The notes under the pieces are model-generated. The model saw only the letters and a list, made by a program, of their open reading frames with translations, had not been told where the DNA came from and searched no databases. Position numbers and translations under genes: made by a program. Below are positions 25,047 through 33,518 of a stretch of 64,000 nucleotides of DNA, piece after piece. Within the stretch, counting starts at the first letter, position 1; every line of letters starts with the position of its first letter. Origin of the DNA: Cryptoclostridium sp964637365 (GTDB lineage: Bacteria > Bacillota > Dehalobacteriia > UBA7702). The DNA lies in assembly GCA_964637365.1 (NCBI GenBank), contig CAZWWH010000007.1, positions 1 through 64,000 on the forward strand, given 5' to 3'.

Positions 25047-26414
25047 TTGAGTATACAAACGATGGTTACCTTGAATCATAAAAATGCTGATGGCTTTATT
25101 GCTTCCTCTGCTATGGCGGAAATGAAAAAGCGGGCTGTGGCCTGTCAGGAGCAGTTGCTGTCCCGCAGCGGTCCTGGGGCTGATTATTTGGGCTGGCTTG
25201 ATTTGCCGAATCAAATGCCTCGTGAGGAGTTGGAGCGCATCATTGACACAGCAGAAGCTATTCGACGTAATTCCGATGTTTTTGTGGTAGTCGGTGTCGG
25301 CGGCTCGTATCTTGGTTCCTGTGCGGCCATTTCTTTTTTAGGGCACCGTTTTTTTAATTCGGTTCCTCGTGAAGTGCGTCAGGGACCGGAGATTTATTTT
25401 GCTGGCAATCAGTTCAGTGGTCATTACCTGCGTCAACTCATTGAGGTTATTGGCGAGCGGGATATCTCCATCAATGTGATTTCAAAATCCGGTTCTACGT
25501 TGGAAACAGCCGTGGCCTTTCGCTTTTTCCGTCAATATATGGAACAGCGCTATGGGCGGGAGGAAGCGGCACGTCGCATTTATATCACTACCGATGAACA
25601 TCAAAGCGCTCTAAAAACACTGTCCGAAGAAATAGGCTATGAGCGCTTTGGGATTCCTTCCAATGTAGGGGGACGTTTTTCTGTGCTTACAGCTGTGGGG
25701 CTTTTACCCATTGCTGTCAGTGGCGGAGATATAGAAGCCGTACTTCAAGGTGCGGCGGCAATGCGTGAACGCTTGGCGTCTAACCCTAACGGTAACGACG
25801 CTTTGCTTTATGCTGTTTATCGCAACCTTTTTTACGAGCAGGGTAAGACTGTGGAATTGACGGCTTGCTATGATCCATCTCTTCAGCATTTGACTGAGTG
25901 GTGGAAACAACTCTTTGGTGAGAGTGAGGGGAAGGGACAGTGCGGAATTTTTCCCGCTTCAGTGAATTTTACTACGGATCTTCATTCTTTGGGGCAGTAT
26001 ATCCAAGACGGTTCCCGCATGATTTTTGAAACGGTAATTCGTATTGCTGAGCATAGCAGTGAGCCAGTGGTAATGAATCTGTTAGAAAATGATTTTGATG
26101 GCTTAAACGAGCTTGCTGGTATGACCATGGATGAGATCAACGACCGCTCCTTGTATGGATCCATCATGGCTCACACTGATGGCGGCGTTCCTAATTTACT
26201 GATTACGGTACCCCGTCGTGATGCCGTTTCTTTGGGGCAGCTTTTCTATTTTTATGAATATGCCTGCGGAATCAGCGGTTATCTCTTGGGGGTAAATCCT
26301 TTTGACCAACCCGGTGTGGAAGCTTATAAATGTAATATGAGCGCTCTTTTGGGACGATCCGGCTATGAGGAAGAACGGCGTATCCTTTTGGAACGCTTGG
26401 CTAAAATTGATTGA
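25047..26414 (+). CDS. pgi: Glucose-6-phosphate isomerase
   Basis: A 455-residue isomerase of glycolysis, with V-G-V-G-G-S-Y-L-G, S-K-S-G-S-T-L-E-T and the E-S-E-G-K segment, and length typical of Bacillota Pgi. The start is TTG 25047, with AAAGGATAGG 8 nt upstream; the first in-frame ATG, five codons later, has no site. It interconverts glucose-6-P and fructose-6-P, feeding both glycolysis and amino-sugar synthesis for the envelope. Confidence 0.95.
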   Translation: MSIQTMVTLNHKNADGFIASSAMAEMKKRAVACQEQLLSRSGPGADYLGWLDLPNQMPREELERIIDTAEAIRRNSDVFVVVGVGGSYLGSCAAISFLGHRFFNSVPREVRQGPEIYFAGNQFSGHYLRQLIEVIGERDISINVISKSGSTLETAVAFRFFRQYMEQRYGREEAARRIYITTDEHQSALKTLSEEIGYERFGIPSNVGGRFSVLTAVGLLPIAVSGGDIEAVLQGAAAMRERLASNPNGNDALLYAVYRNLFYEQGKTVELTACYDPSLQHLTEWWKQLFGESEGKGQCGIFPASVNFTTDLHSLGQYIQDGSRMIFETVIRIAEHSSEPVVMNLLENDFDGLNELAGMTMDEINDRSLYGSIMAHTDGGVPNLLITVPRRDAVSLGQLFYFYEYACGISGYLLGVNPFDQPGVEAYKCNMSALLGRSGYEEERRILLERLAKID

Positions 26415-26443
26415 TGGGCCGTTCTAATGAACTATAATAATAA

Positions 26444-26467
26444 AAAGCCCCGCTTTTGCGGGGCTTT
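26444..26467. terminator. Bidirectional Rho-independent terminator
   Basis: A perfect 10-bp stem (26444-26453 with 26458-26467) with a TTTT loop between convergent genes. The longer T-run is on the minus strand, so it best serves the small minus-strand gene; on the plus strand it closes pgi. Confidence 0.85.
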
Positions 26468-26510
26468 CCTGATTTTTGGCGTTGATGCTTTGGGGAGGGA
26501 AATTATCTGT

Positions 26511-26851
26511 TTAATTTGTTAAAGCTTCCAATGTTGCATCGAAATTCTCTTTATGCCAGCTTCCTTTTAGATCATGGCTTAATGTCCCAGCAGAACGAAA
26601 GTCTCTCAATTCCTTCTGCTGTGCAGTTAGTTTGATCTTGTCAGATGTTGTTTCAATCGTAATGACATAGTTCAGTAAATCGGGAAAAATTTCTACGGAC
26701 TGAATATCAGAAATGGGAATGGACAATGTCACTTCCTTTTTTAACATCATCGTGAATTTGCTAAAAGGGATCAGTACAATCTCTTCTTTTCTTCAATGGG
26801 ATCAAAGCCCGCCTCTTTTAAAATTTGCCAAACTTTTGTCTCTGCTGCCAT
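26511..26851 (-). pseudogene. Small hypothetical gene, apparently frameshifted
   Basis: Two open stretches abut in different frames. The first starts at ATG 26851 with AGAGGCGA upstream, encodes 26 residues (MAAETKVWQILKEAGFDPIE...) and stops at 26771. The second is open from 26792 to a stop at 26511; its first ATG is 26750, but no ribosome binding site precedes it. Joining them by a one-base shift in the A/G-rich run at 26780-26792 gives one protein of about 113 residues. I do not recognise the family; the beta-rich second half could be PH-like. A sequencing error, a real mutation or programmed frameshifting are all possible. Confidence 0.55.
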
Positions 26852-26884
26852 AATGAGTCGCCTCTTGTAAGTATTGATTAATCG

Positions 26885-26913
26885 ACATTATGGTACCATA
26901 TTTTATAAGACAA
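26885..26913 (-). promoter_or_regulatory. Promoter of the frameshifted small gene
   Basis: On the minus strand TTGTCT (26913-26908), 17-nt spacer, TAATGT (26890-26885), 34 nt before ATG 26851. Confidence 0.5.
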
Positions 26914-26946
26914 ACTTTATAGAATTTACATCTCATAAGACGCAAT

Positions 26947-27045
26947 AGCAGCAGTTAAATGCAATCTCTTCCTTGAGTAAACAATTTGTGATTCCAACTG
27001 TTTTGGGAGAGGGCATCCAACTGCTGCTTATTATTTTCGTTTTTA
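26947..27045 (+). ncRNA. Candidate structured RNA: 82-nt imperfect hairpin with U-rich tail
   Basis: The arms pair in three blocks: 10 bp (26947-26956 with 27019-27028), 4 bp (26959-26962 with 27013-27016) and 7 bp with one G-T pair (26966-26972 with 27005-27011), around a loop of about 30 nt. A T-rich stretch follows on the plus strand only. No plus-strand gene precedes it, since pgi is terminated at 26467, so it may be an independent small RNA, or an unusual 3' structure of the minus-strand ldh transcript. Confidence 0.4.
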
Positions 27046-27060
27046 TTTTTCGATCGTGGA

Positions 27061-28167
27061 TTAATCTTCAAAGGGGAAGTGGTAGTCCAGATGTAATTCA
27101 TCGCGGACGGTCAATATTTCTTTTTGAACCGCTTCCGTAATGGCAACGCCTTTGTCTTTTTTGGCCATATAAGCCATATATTCTTTTTCCCCAGCAGTGT
27201 AAATGCGTTCGGCATTGGGGGCTTTCTTGGAATTGCGTAACTCGCGTAAGATATCTCCTGCGGTTTTCTTGAAAGCATCAGCTCCGAGGAAAGCGTCAGT
27301 GTCCACTGCGATAAAGAAATGGCCCAGATGATAGGGAACCTTTTCACCATTGGGACCGATACCGGTGAGCATCTTCATGTAATTCCCGCCTTGGAGGGCA
27401 GCGGAAAGCAATTCTACCACCACCGTGTAGCTGTAGCCTTTATAGCCAGCCATCTCTTCGCCAATACCCCCCAAAGGAGCAAAGGCTGCCTTTCCTCCGG
27501 TGAGAGCTTCAAGAATCGCAGCGGAGTCGGTCATGGTATCGCCTTCTTGGGTAATCACCATTCCTGCCGGCGTTTCTTTGTCTACTCTGGCCCAATATTC
27601 GATTTTTCCACGCTGGGTGATGGATGTAGCACAGTCAATGACAAAAGGGAAATCCTCATCGGTGGGCATCCCAAAACAGAGAGGGTTGGTGCCCATCATG
27701 TTTTCCACCCCAAAGGTTGGTGCGATCGATGGGCGGGCGTTGGTACCGGTAATGCCGATGCAGTCATTTTTCGTGGCCATAGTGGCATAATAACCGGCAA
27801 TACCGTAATGGGTGGAGTTGCGGACTGCAACCATCCCCATACCGTACTTTTTCGCCTTATCAATGGCCATTTGCATGGAACGATGGCCGATGACCTGGCC
27901 CATACCGTCGTGACCGTCTACTACGGCGGTGGTGGGAGTCTCCTTCAAAATTTCAAATTCCGTCACAGGCTTTTGTATCCCAGCTTTAATGCGGTCAATA
28001 TAAATGGGTTTGAAACGGTTTACGCCGTGGGAATAGATTCCTCGTTTATCGGCTTCAACCAATACATCGGCGCAAATCGCCGCGTCTTCCCGAGGAACAC
28101 CGTAGCCGACAAAGGCATCGGTCACGAAATTGGTAATGGTTTGCCAGTCAACGTATGGGTTACTCAA
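27061..28167 (-). CDS. Ldh-family oxidoreductase (malate/L-sulfolactate/ureidoglycolate dehydrogenase-like)
   Basis: A 368-residue NAD(P)-dependent dehydrogenase of the family distinct from classical LDH/MDH. Visible signatures are R-G-I-Y-S-H-G-V-N-R (active-site His), the central S-T-H-Y-G-I-A-G-Y-Y and N-M-M-G-T-N-P-L-C-F-G-M-P. It reduces a 2-oxo acid, but the substrate is not decidable from sequence. I chose TTG 28167, 11 nt after GAGG; an in-frame GTG at 28179 overlaps that site and looks unusable, though annotators may call it. It is a single-gene minus-strand unit. Confidence 0.85.
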   Translation of the reverse strand: MSNPYVDWQTITNFVTDAFVGYGVPREDAAICADVLVEADKRGIYSHGVNRFKPIYIDRIKAGIQKPVTEFEILKETPTTAVVDGHDGMGQVIGHRSMQMAIDKAKKYGMGMVAVRNSTHYGIAGYYATMATKNDCIGITGTNARPSIAPTFGVENMMGTNPLCFGMPTDEDFPFVIDCATSITQRGKIEYWARVDKETPAGMVITQEGDTMTDSAAILEALTGGKAAFAPLGGIGEEMAGYKGYSYTVVVELLSAALQGGNYMKMLTGIGPNGEKVPYHLGHFFIAVDTDAFLGADAFKKTAGDILRELRNSKKAPNAERIYTAGEKEYMAYMAKKDKGVAITEAVQKEILTVRDELHLDYHFPFED

Positions 28168-28202
28168 TTTCTTTAACACCTCACTGTGGTTATTTTTCTT
28201 TT

Positions 28203-28231
28203 ATTATATCATCTCTTTTCGGAAATAACCA
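28203..28231 (-). promoter_or_regulatory. Likely promoter of the Ldh-family gene
   Basis: On the minus strand a perfect TATAAT (28208-28203) with a weak TGGTTA at the -35 position, 17-nt spacer. Confidence 0.45.
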
Positions 28232-28254
28232 CCCTTTTTACGGAATGGTATCAG

Positions 28255-28283
28255 TTGTTTTTCTTTTTAAGATATGATAAAAT
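28255..28283 (+). promoter_or_regulatory. Promoter of the substrate-binding lipoprotein gene
   Basis: TTGTTT (28255-28260), 17-nt spacer, TAAAAT (28278-28283), about 40 nt before the start codon; divergent from the Ldh promoter. Confidence 0.6.
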
Positions 28284-28327
28284 AAATTGATTAAGAGTTG
28301 AAATGCAGAAACTGGAAGGAGCACTCC

Positions 28328-29251
28328 ATGAAACGGTTTCTTTTATGTTGTACAGTTTGTATCTTGATACTGGCTCTCACAGGCTGCGGTGATGTCCCAC
28401 AGACCCAAGGGGAGGACTCCGATGCTTTACGCATTGGTGTAAAGAATACGGAAGAACATCAGGTACTGGGGATTTTGGCGAAAATCCTCATTGAGGAAAA
28501 AACCGATGCTAAGGCCAAAATAGTCTATGATGATGATGTCACTTCGGAAACTCTTTTTGATGACCTACAAAACAAAAAGTTGGAAATGTATTTCGACTAT
28601 TCCGGTTCCGTGGGGGAGAACGTCCTATCATTGAATCATGATAATGGCGGCGATGAAGAAGGTAGCACCATGCTTTTAGTAGAATTACAAAACATCTTGG
28701 CTGGCGAATATCAAACGTATCTTTCCAATAGTATCGGCTACGAAGGGGGAGTTACTATTTATATCACCCCTGAGAAACGGGAGGAATTGAATGGCATTTC
28801 CTCTTACTCTGAGTTGGCCGCCATATCCAAGGACCTTGTCATCGGGATGCCTCAGGGCTTTAAGGAACGTGTGGACGGCTATAGTGCAATGAAAGAATTT
28901 TATCAGTTTAAATTTAAAAAGGCCAACATCTATTCCGAGAAAGAGGGATTTTGGGCATTGGTTCATGGGGAGATTGACGTGATGGTTGGCGACACCACCA
29001 GCATTTATAATTCTCTGTATAATCTTTATTTGCTCAGCGATGACAAGCGCTTTTTCCAGCCTCAACTTTCCTGCTATGTGGTGAGAAACGAGGTCTTTGA
29101 GGAAAATGACGGCGTCAAAGATGCTCTTGCCATTATGAATGATTTGTTGACAGCGGGGAAAATGTCCTCCATCAAACGGAAAATTTATTGGGAAGGACAA
29201 GACCCGGAAACGTATCTTCGTACCTATTTGCGGGCTCGTAATTTGATTTAA
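28328..29251 (+). CDS. Osmoprotectant (glycine betaine/choline-type) ABC substrate-binding lipoprotein
   Basis: A 307-residue lipoprotein. The start at ATG 28328 has GGAAGGAG upstream and gives a signal peptide ending in the lipobox L-T-G-C, so the mature protein is anchored by Cys. The body resembles OpuC/ProX-type QAT-family binding proteins: R-I-G-V-K-N-T-E-E at the start of the mature domain and M-Y-F-D-Y-S-G-S-V-G about 70 residues on. No permease or ATPase is adjacent, so it is an orphan receptor. Ligand identity is uncertain; quaternary amines are typical. Confidence 0.75.
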   Translation: MKRFLLCCTVCILILALTGCGDVPQTQGEDSDALRIGVKNTEEHQVLGILAKILIEEKTDAKAKIVYDDDVTSETLFDDLQNKKLEMYFDYSGSVGENVLSLNHDNGGDEEGSTMLLVELQNILAGEYQTYLSNSIGYEGGVTIYITPEKREELNGISSYSELAAISKDLVIGMPQGFKERVDGYSAMKEFYQFKFKKANIYSEKEGFWALVHGEIDVMVGDTTSIYNSLYNLYLLSDDKRFFQPQLSCYVVRNEVFEENDGVKDALAIMNDLLTAGKMSSIKRKIYWEGQDPETYLRTYLRARNLI

Positions 29252-29294
29252 CAGCAGTGCAGTGTATTTATTTAAATGTGTCAGGTAAAATTAC

Positions 29295-29323
29295 TTGACA
29301 ATGTCGTTGGCTTATGTTAAACT
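29295..29323 (+). promoter_or_regulatory. sigma-A promoter of the ylxM-ffh operon
   Basis: TTGACA (29295-29300), 17-nt spacer, TAAACT (29318-29323), 34 nt before the ylxM start. Confidence 0.85.
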
Positions 29324-29357
29324 ATGTAAAGTATTTTTCCTTGACAGGAGTTGCGTA

Positions 29358-29699
29358 ATGGATGACCTTGGCAGAAAAGCTTTGTTGTTTGATTTCTACG
29401 GGCCTCTGTTGACTCAACGTCAGCAGGAGGTTTATGATTATTCTCGCAGCGAAGACATGAGCTTGGGAGAAATCGCCGAGGCTTTGGGCATCAGCCGTCA
29501 GGCTGTTCATGATAATCTGCGCCGCACTGAAAAAATTTTGGAGGAATACGAAGCAAAACTGGGGCTGGCGGAAACGTTTTTGGCCATTGACGGTCATGTG
29601 AAGAACATCCGCCGCAGTGTATCGGCAATGGCCGATACTGCAGAGACTCGCTCTGTGCTCCAGGAAATTGATGCCATCGACGCATTGGAAAGGCGGTAA
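29358..29699 (+). CDS. ylxM: YlxM/p13-like HTH protein
   Basis: A 113-residue helix-turn-helix protein with the recognition segment L-G-I-S-R-Q-A-V-H-D-N-L and a C-terminal helical part. In Bacillota it is always next to ffh, as here (2-nt gap), and in streptococci it stimulates the signal recognition particle. The start at ATG 29358 follows AGGAG at 29346-29350; the upstream in-frame codons lie in the promoter. Confidence 0.9.
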   Translation: MDDLGRKALLFDFYGPLLTQRQQEVYDYSRSEDMSLGEIAEALGISRQAVHDNLRRTEKILEEYEAKLGLAETFLAIDGHVKNIRRSVSAMADTAETRSVLQEIDAIDALERR

Positions 29700-29701
29700 A
29701 C

Positions 29702-31042
29702 ATGGCAATTTTTGGTTCTCTGGCTTCAAAATTACAAGAAACATTTGATAAACTTAAAGGCAAAGGTAAATTGAGCGAAAGCGATATCAATACCTCTATG
29801 CGGGAAATTCGTCTGGCACTGTTGGAAGCCGACGTTAACTTCAAGGTCGTTAAGGACTTTGTTGCCTCGGTGAAGGCGCGAGCCCTGGGAGCCGAAGTCT
29901 TGGAAAGCCTTACTCCCGGTCAGCAAGTGGTGAAAATCGTTAACGAGGAATTGATCACTTTGCTGGGTTCTACCGAAAGCAAAATTGAAATCGCTTCCAA
30001 ACCGCCTACGGTGATTATGCTTTGCGGCCTCCAAGGGGCAGGGAAAACCACCACCGTGGGGAAACTTGGCAATTATTTTAAAGGACAAGGCCGTCGGCCC
30101 CTATTGGTGGCCTGCGACTTACAGCGTCCCGCAGCCATCAAACAGCTGCAAATTGTCGGTGAAGGAGTAAAACTTCCTGTTTTTGCCAAAACTACCGACA
30201 GTACTCCTTTGGAGGTGGCCAAAGAGGCCATGGAACACGCCAAAGCCAACGGCAATGATGTGGTTCTTTTGGATACCGCTGGCCGTCTTCATGTGGACGA
30301 GGCTTTGATGGGCGAATTGAACGATATCAAAGAAGCGGTGCAGCCTCATGAAATTTTATTGGTGGTCGATGCCATGACCGGTCAGGATGCCGTGAATGTG
30401 GCTCAGGCTTTCAACGAAACCTTGTCCATCACCGGGTTAATTATGACGAAACTCGATGGCGATGCCCGGGGTGGCGCAGCCCTTTCTGTAAAAGCCGTGA
30501 CTGGCTGTCCCATTAAATTTGTGGGGATGGGGGAAAAAAGCGATGCCCTGGAAGTATTCCACCCCGACCGCATGGCTTCCCGAATTCTGGGCATGGGGGA
30601 TATGCTGACCCTTATTGAAAAGGCTCAGAGTGTCTATGACGAAAAAAAGGCCAAAGAGTTGGAAGAGCGGATTTTGAAATCCGAATTCACCTTAGAGGAC
30701 TTCTACGAACAAATGCAAAGCATGAAGAAAATGGGTTCACTCCAGGATCTCATGGGCATGCTCCCCGGCATGGGGGTCAACAAGGCCCTGAAAAATATGG
30801 AAATTGATGAGACGCTGATGAAGCACACTGAAGCGATTATCCAAAGCATGACCCCGGAGGAACGCCGCAACAGCGCCATTATCAACGGCAGCCGCAAAAA
30901 GCGCATCGCCACAGGCAGCGGTACCTCGGTGCAGGATATTAACAAACTGTTAAAACAATTTGACCAGGCCAAAAAGCTGATGAAGCAATTTGGCAATATG
31001 GGGAAAAAGAAAAGTAAATTTAATTTCCCCGGATTTAGTTGA
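29702..31042 (+). CDS. ffh: Signal recognition particle protein Ffh
   Basis: A 446-residue SRP GTPase: N domain (1-90), G domain with G-L-Q-G-A-G-K-T-T-T (about 109-118), D-T-A-G-R-L near 191 and T-K-L-D-G-D-A-R-G-G-A, then the Met-rich M domain (Q-M-Q-S-M-K-K-M-G, L-P-G-M-G) that binds signal sequences and SRP RNA. It targets nascent membrane proteins to the translocon. It is the second gene of the operon. Confidence 0.97.
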   Translation: MAIFGSLASKLQETFDKLKGKGKLSESDINTSMREIRLALLEADVNFKVVKDFVASVKARALGAEVLESLTPGQQVVKIVNEELITLLGSTESKIEIASKPPTVIMLCGLQGAGKTTTVGKLGNYFKGQGRRPLLVACDLQRPAAIKQLQIVGEGVKLPVFAKTTDSTPLEVAKEAMEHAKANGNDVVLLDTAGRLHVDEALMGELNDIKEAVQPHEILLVVDAMTGQDAVNVAQAFNETLSITGLIMTKLDGDARGGAALSVKAVTGCPIKFVGMGEKSDALEVFHPDRMASRILGMGDMLTLIEKAQSVYDEKKAKELEERILKSEFTLEDFYEQMQSMKKMGSLQDLMGMLPGMGVNKALKNMEIDETLMKHTEAIIQSMTPEERRNSAIINGSRKKRIATGSGTSVQDINKLLKQFDQAKKLMKQFGNMGKKKSKFNFPGFS

Positions 31043-31089
31043 TTTTACCTTTATCATATTAATATTTTATTATTAGGAGGATAAGAAAC

Positions 31090-31332
31090 ATGGCAACAAA
31101 AATCAGATTGAAAAGAATGGGCGGCAAAAAAGCTCCTTTTTACAGAGTCGTTGTGGCGGACTCCCGCTATCCCAGAGATGGCAGATTCATTGAAACCCTT
31201 GGTTATTACAATCCCTTGACTGATCCCGCAGAAATCAAAATTGATGAAGAAAAAGCACAAAAATGGATCGCCAGCGGTGCACAGGCTACCGATACTGTGA
31301 AAAACTTGTTTAAGGCTGCCGGGATCAAATAA
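31090..31332 (+). CDS. rpsP: 30S ribosomal protein S16
   Basis: An 80-residue protein of the 30S subunit with the family opening K-I-R-L-K-R-M-G-G-K-K and Y-R-V-V-V-A-D-S-R-Y-P-R-D-G-R-F-I. AGGAGG is present upstream. It begins the rpsP-khpA-rimM-trmD-rplS stretch that is conserved in Bacillota. Confidence 0.97.
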   Translation: MATKIRLKRMGGKKAPFYRVVVADSRYPRDGRFIETLGYYNPLTDPAEIKIDEEKAQKWIASGAQATDTVKNLFKAAGIK

Positions 31333-31346
31333 GGAGACGACCGATC

Positions 31347-31574
31347 ATGAAGGAATTGATTGAATATATCGCGTGTTCCTTGGTGGAAAATCCCGATGCT
31401 GTTTCCGTGAAAGAAACAAAAAGAGAACGCTCCACCATTTTGGAATTGAGCGTCGCTCCCGATGACATGGGTAAGGTCATTGGCAAACAAGGGCGTATTG
31501 CCCGTTCTATCCGTACGGTATTGAAAGCCTACGCTACGAAAAACAATGAAAAAGCCAGTTTGGACATTGTTTAA
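31347..31574 (+). CDS. khpA: KH-domain RNA-binding protein KhpA (YlqC)
   Basis: A 75-residue single KH domain with the RNA-contacting G-x-x-G in V-I-G-K-Q-G-R-I-A. KhpA homologues act with KhpB on mRNAs controlling cell division and are always located between rpsP and rimM. It starts 14 nt after rpsP. A terminator-like hairpin follows before rimM. Confidence 0.93.
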   Translation: MKELIEYIACSLVENPDAVSVKETKRERSTILELSVAPDDMGKVIGKQGRIARSIRTVLKAYATKNNEKASLDIV

Positions 31575-31605
31575 TCGTTGCGACGGAACTTGAAACAGAT
31601 GATGG

Positions 31606-31637
31606 AAAAGGCTGTCGAGATTGCGACGGCCTTTTTT
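31606..31637 (+). terminator. Intra-operon terminator/attenuator between khpA and rimM
   Basis: A 12-bp stem (31606-31617 with 31624-31635, one G-T pair) followed by T's lies inside an otherwise continuous operon, with no clear new promoter after it. It probably lowers expression of the downstream modification genes relative to rpsP. Confidence 0.75.
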
Positions 31638-31688
31638 CTTGGCCCCCCTGTTTGGCGTAGTGGGGGCGATGAAACGAGGTAGGAACGA

Positions 31689-32207
31689 ATGATTCATGTT
31701 GGAAAAATTGTTGCCGCCCATGGCATTCGAGGCGAGGTGAAGGTGGCGCCTTATACCGATAATCCCTGCCGTTTTAAAAAAGGCGGTAAATTGTTCGTGG
31801 AAAAACGAAATGAGTATTTAACCATTGCTTCTTGCCGTGTTCAGGGTGACGATATCTTGTTGGTCCGCTTTGTCTCTATTGAAGACCGCAATGAAGCCGA
31901 GTCCATGAAGGGCTCCATGCTTTCGATTCCCAAGGAAAAAGCAGCGCCTCTTCCTGCGGGACAATACTATTTCTTCCAATTAGAAGGTTTAACAGTGGAG
32001 GAGGAAAATGGCAATACCATCGGTATTGTTTCCGATTTGGTGGAAGGCGGCGCCCACGATATTTACCGCATTGACTGTGGAAACGGTGACTATACCCAAA
32101 TTCCAGCCCTGAAAAGCATCGTAACAAAAATTGATTTGGAGCGAGGTGTCATGACAGTGAAGCTCCCTCCGGGATTATTGGAGGCTTGTACATACCATGA
32201 GAATTGA
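31689..32207 (+). CDS. rimM: 16S rRNA processing factor RimM
   Basis: A 172-residue ribosome maturation factor: N-terminal barrel opening I-H-V-G-K-I-V-A-A-H-G-I-R-G-E-V-K and a C-terminal PRC-barrel (Y-Y-F-F-Q-L-E-G-L-T-V, ending I-P-A-L-K-S-I-V). It assists 30S head assembly near S19. AGGTAGGA precedes the ATG. The end overlaps trmD by 11 nt. Confidence 0.95.
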   Translation: MIHVGKIVAAHGIRGEVKVAPYTDNPCRFKKGGKLFVEKRNEYLTIASCRVQGDDILLVRFVSIEDRNEAESMKGSMLSIPKEKAAPLPAGQYYFFQLEGLTVEEENGNTIGIVSDLVEGGAHDIYRIDCGNGDYTQIPALKSIVTKIDLERGVMTVKLPPGLLEACTYHEN

Positions 32208-33480
32208 TTTATTTACCCTATTTCCCGCCATGTTTGCCCCTATGTCCGAAAGCATCATGAAGCGGGCCTGTGATAAAAGAATTGCGGAAATCAATGTCCA
32301 TGATATTCGTGCTTATGCCGAGGATCCCCACTTTGCCGATGATGTTTTGTATGGCGGCGGCGCTGGCATGGTGCTGAAACCGGAGCCTGTGATGAATGCT
32401 TTGCGGGCTCAGGGATACCAAAAAGGAGATAAGGTGATTATTACATCTCCCGCAGGTAAACCCTTTCAGCAGGCTGATGCTGTGGCCTTATCAAAAGAAC
32501 AGCGGATTTTTATCGTGGCCGGTCACTATGAGGGCTTAGACCAGCGGGTGGCAGATTTGACCGGCGCCATGGAATATTCTATTGGCGATTACGTCTTAAC
32601 CGGCGGAGAGCTTCCCGCCATGGTTATGGCGGATTCTATTGTCCGCTTGCTGGATGGCGTATTAGGTGACGCCGCATCATTGGAGCAGGAAAGTTTTAAC
32701 GAGGGCTTATTGGAGTATCCCCAGTATACCCGTCCCAAAGAATATGAGGGCCTTTCGGTGCCGGAAGTGCTTTTATGCGGCGACCATAAAGTCATTGAAA
32801 CCTGGCGCAGGAAGGAGAGCTTGAAGCGCACTTGGGAACGGCGGCCGGACCTTCTTGCTAAGGTGCCTTTATCCAATGAGGATAAAAGGGAGCTTGAGCA
32901 TATTGAAACCATGTACCGCAGCAAAGGTGATTTCTATTTGGCTTTGGTGCATTATCCGGTTTTGGACCCAAAAGGGCGGATGATTGCCACTTCGGTGACG
33001 AATCTTGACATTCACGACATTGCGCGTCTTGCCCGTACCTACGGTGCCAAAGGGTATTACATTGTCCAGCCTGGGGCAGAGCAGAAGGAACTGGTGTCTA
33101 CCCTGATTCACTATTGGACTCAGGGTCACGGCGCTAAAATGAATCCTGACCGCAAAGAGGCCTTGGATTATGTAAAAGTTGTGGATTCCTTGGATGAGGC
33201 TACTGCTGATATTGCTCAAACAGAAGGGAAAGCGCCTTTAAAAGTCGGTACGTCAGCAAAAATTCGTCCCGGTATTGTTGGCTATGAGGAATTATCTCAT
33301 CAAATGGAACGGGATGATAACAGCTATTTATTGGTCTTTGGTACCGGACATGGCCTTGCGGAGGATGTTCTGGGCTCCATGGATTATATTTTGAAGCCTA
33401 TTGAGGGCCGGGGCGAATATAACCATCTTTCGGTGCGTTCCGCTGTGTCTATTGTGGTAGATCGTTTGATCCGCGAATAA
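32197..33480 (+). CDS. trmD: tRNA (guanine37-N1)-methyltransferase TrmD fused to a second SPOUT methyltransferase domain
   Basis: A 427-residue protein, almost twice normal TrmD. Residues 1 to about 235 are TrmD with G-G-G-A-G-M-V-L-K-P-E-P, G-H-Y-E-G-L-D-Q-R and the knot loop S-I-G-D-Y-V-L-T-G-G-E-L-P. Residues about 245-427 match the Methyltrn_RNA_4 (TM1570-like) SPOUT domain: L-A-L-V-H-Y-P-V-L at its start and L-V-F-G-T-G-H-G-L near the end. In some bacteria the second domain is a separate gene next to trmD. The target of the second domain is unknown. Confidence 0.92.
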   Translation: MRIDLFTLFPAMFAPMSESIMKRACDKRIAEINVHDIRAYAEDPHFADDVLYGGGAGMVLKPEPVMNALRAQGYQKGDKVIITSPAGKPFQQADAVALSKEQRIFIVAGHYEGLDQRVADLTGAMEYSIGDYVLTGGELPAMVMADSIVRLLDGVLGDAASLEQESFNEGLLEYPQYTRPKEYEGLSVPEVLLCGDHKVIETWRRKESLKRTWERRPDLLAKVPLSNEDKRELEHIETMYRSKGDFYLALVHYPVLDPKGRMIATSVTNLDIHDIARLARTYGAKGYYIVQPGAEQKELVSTLIHYWTQGHGAKMNPDRKEALDYVKVVDSLDEATADIAQTEGKAPLKVGTSAKIRPGIVGYEELSHQMERDDNSYLLVFGTGHGLAEDVLGSMDYILKPIEGRGEYNHLSVRSAVSIVVDRLIRE

Positions 33481-33518
33481 AATATACGAAAAAATTTACA
33501 AAAAATCCCTAAAAGACC

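Noticed and set aside
27319..28176. A 285-codon plus-strand frame opposite the Ldh-family gene
   Set aside because: The minus-strand frame has clear dehydrogenase motifs; the plus frame has none and no start signal.
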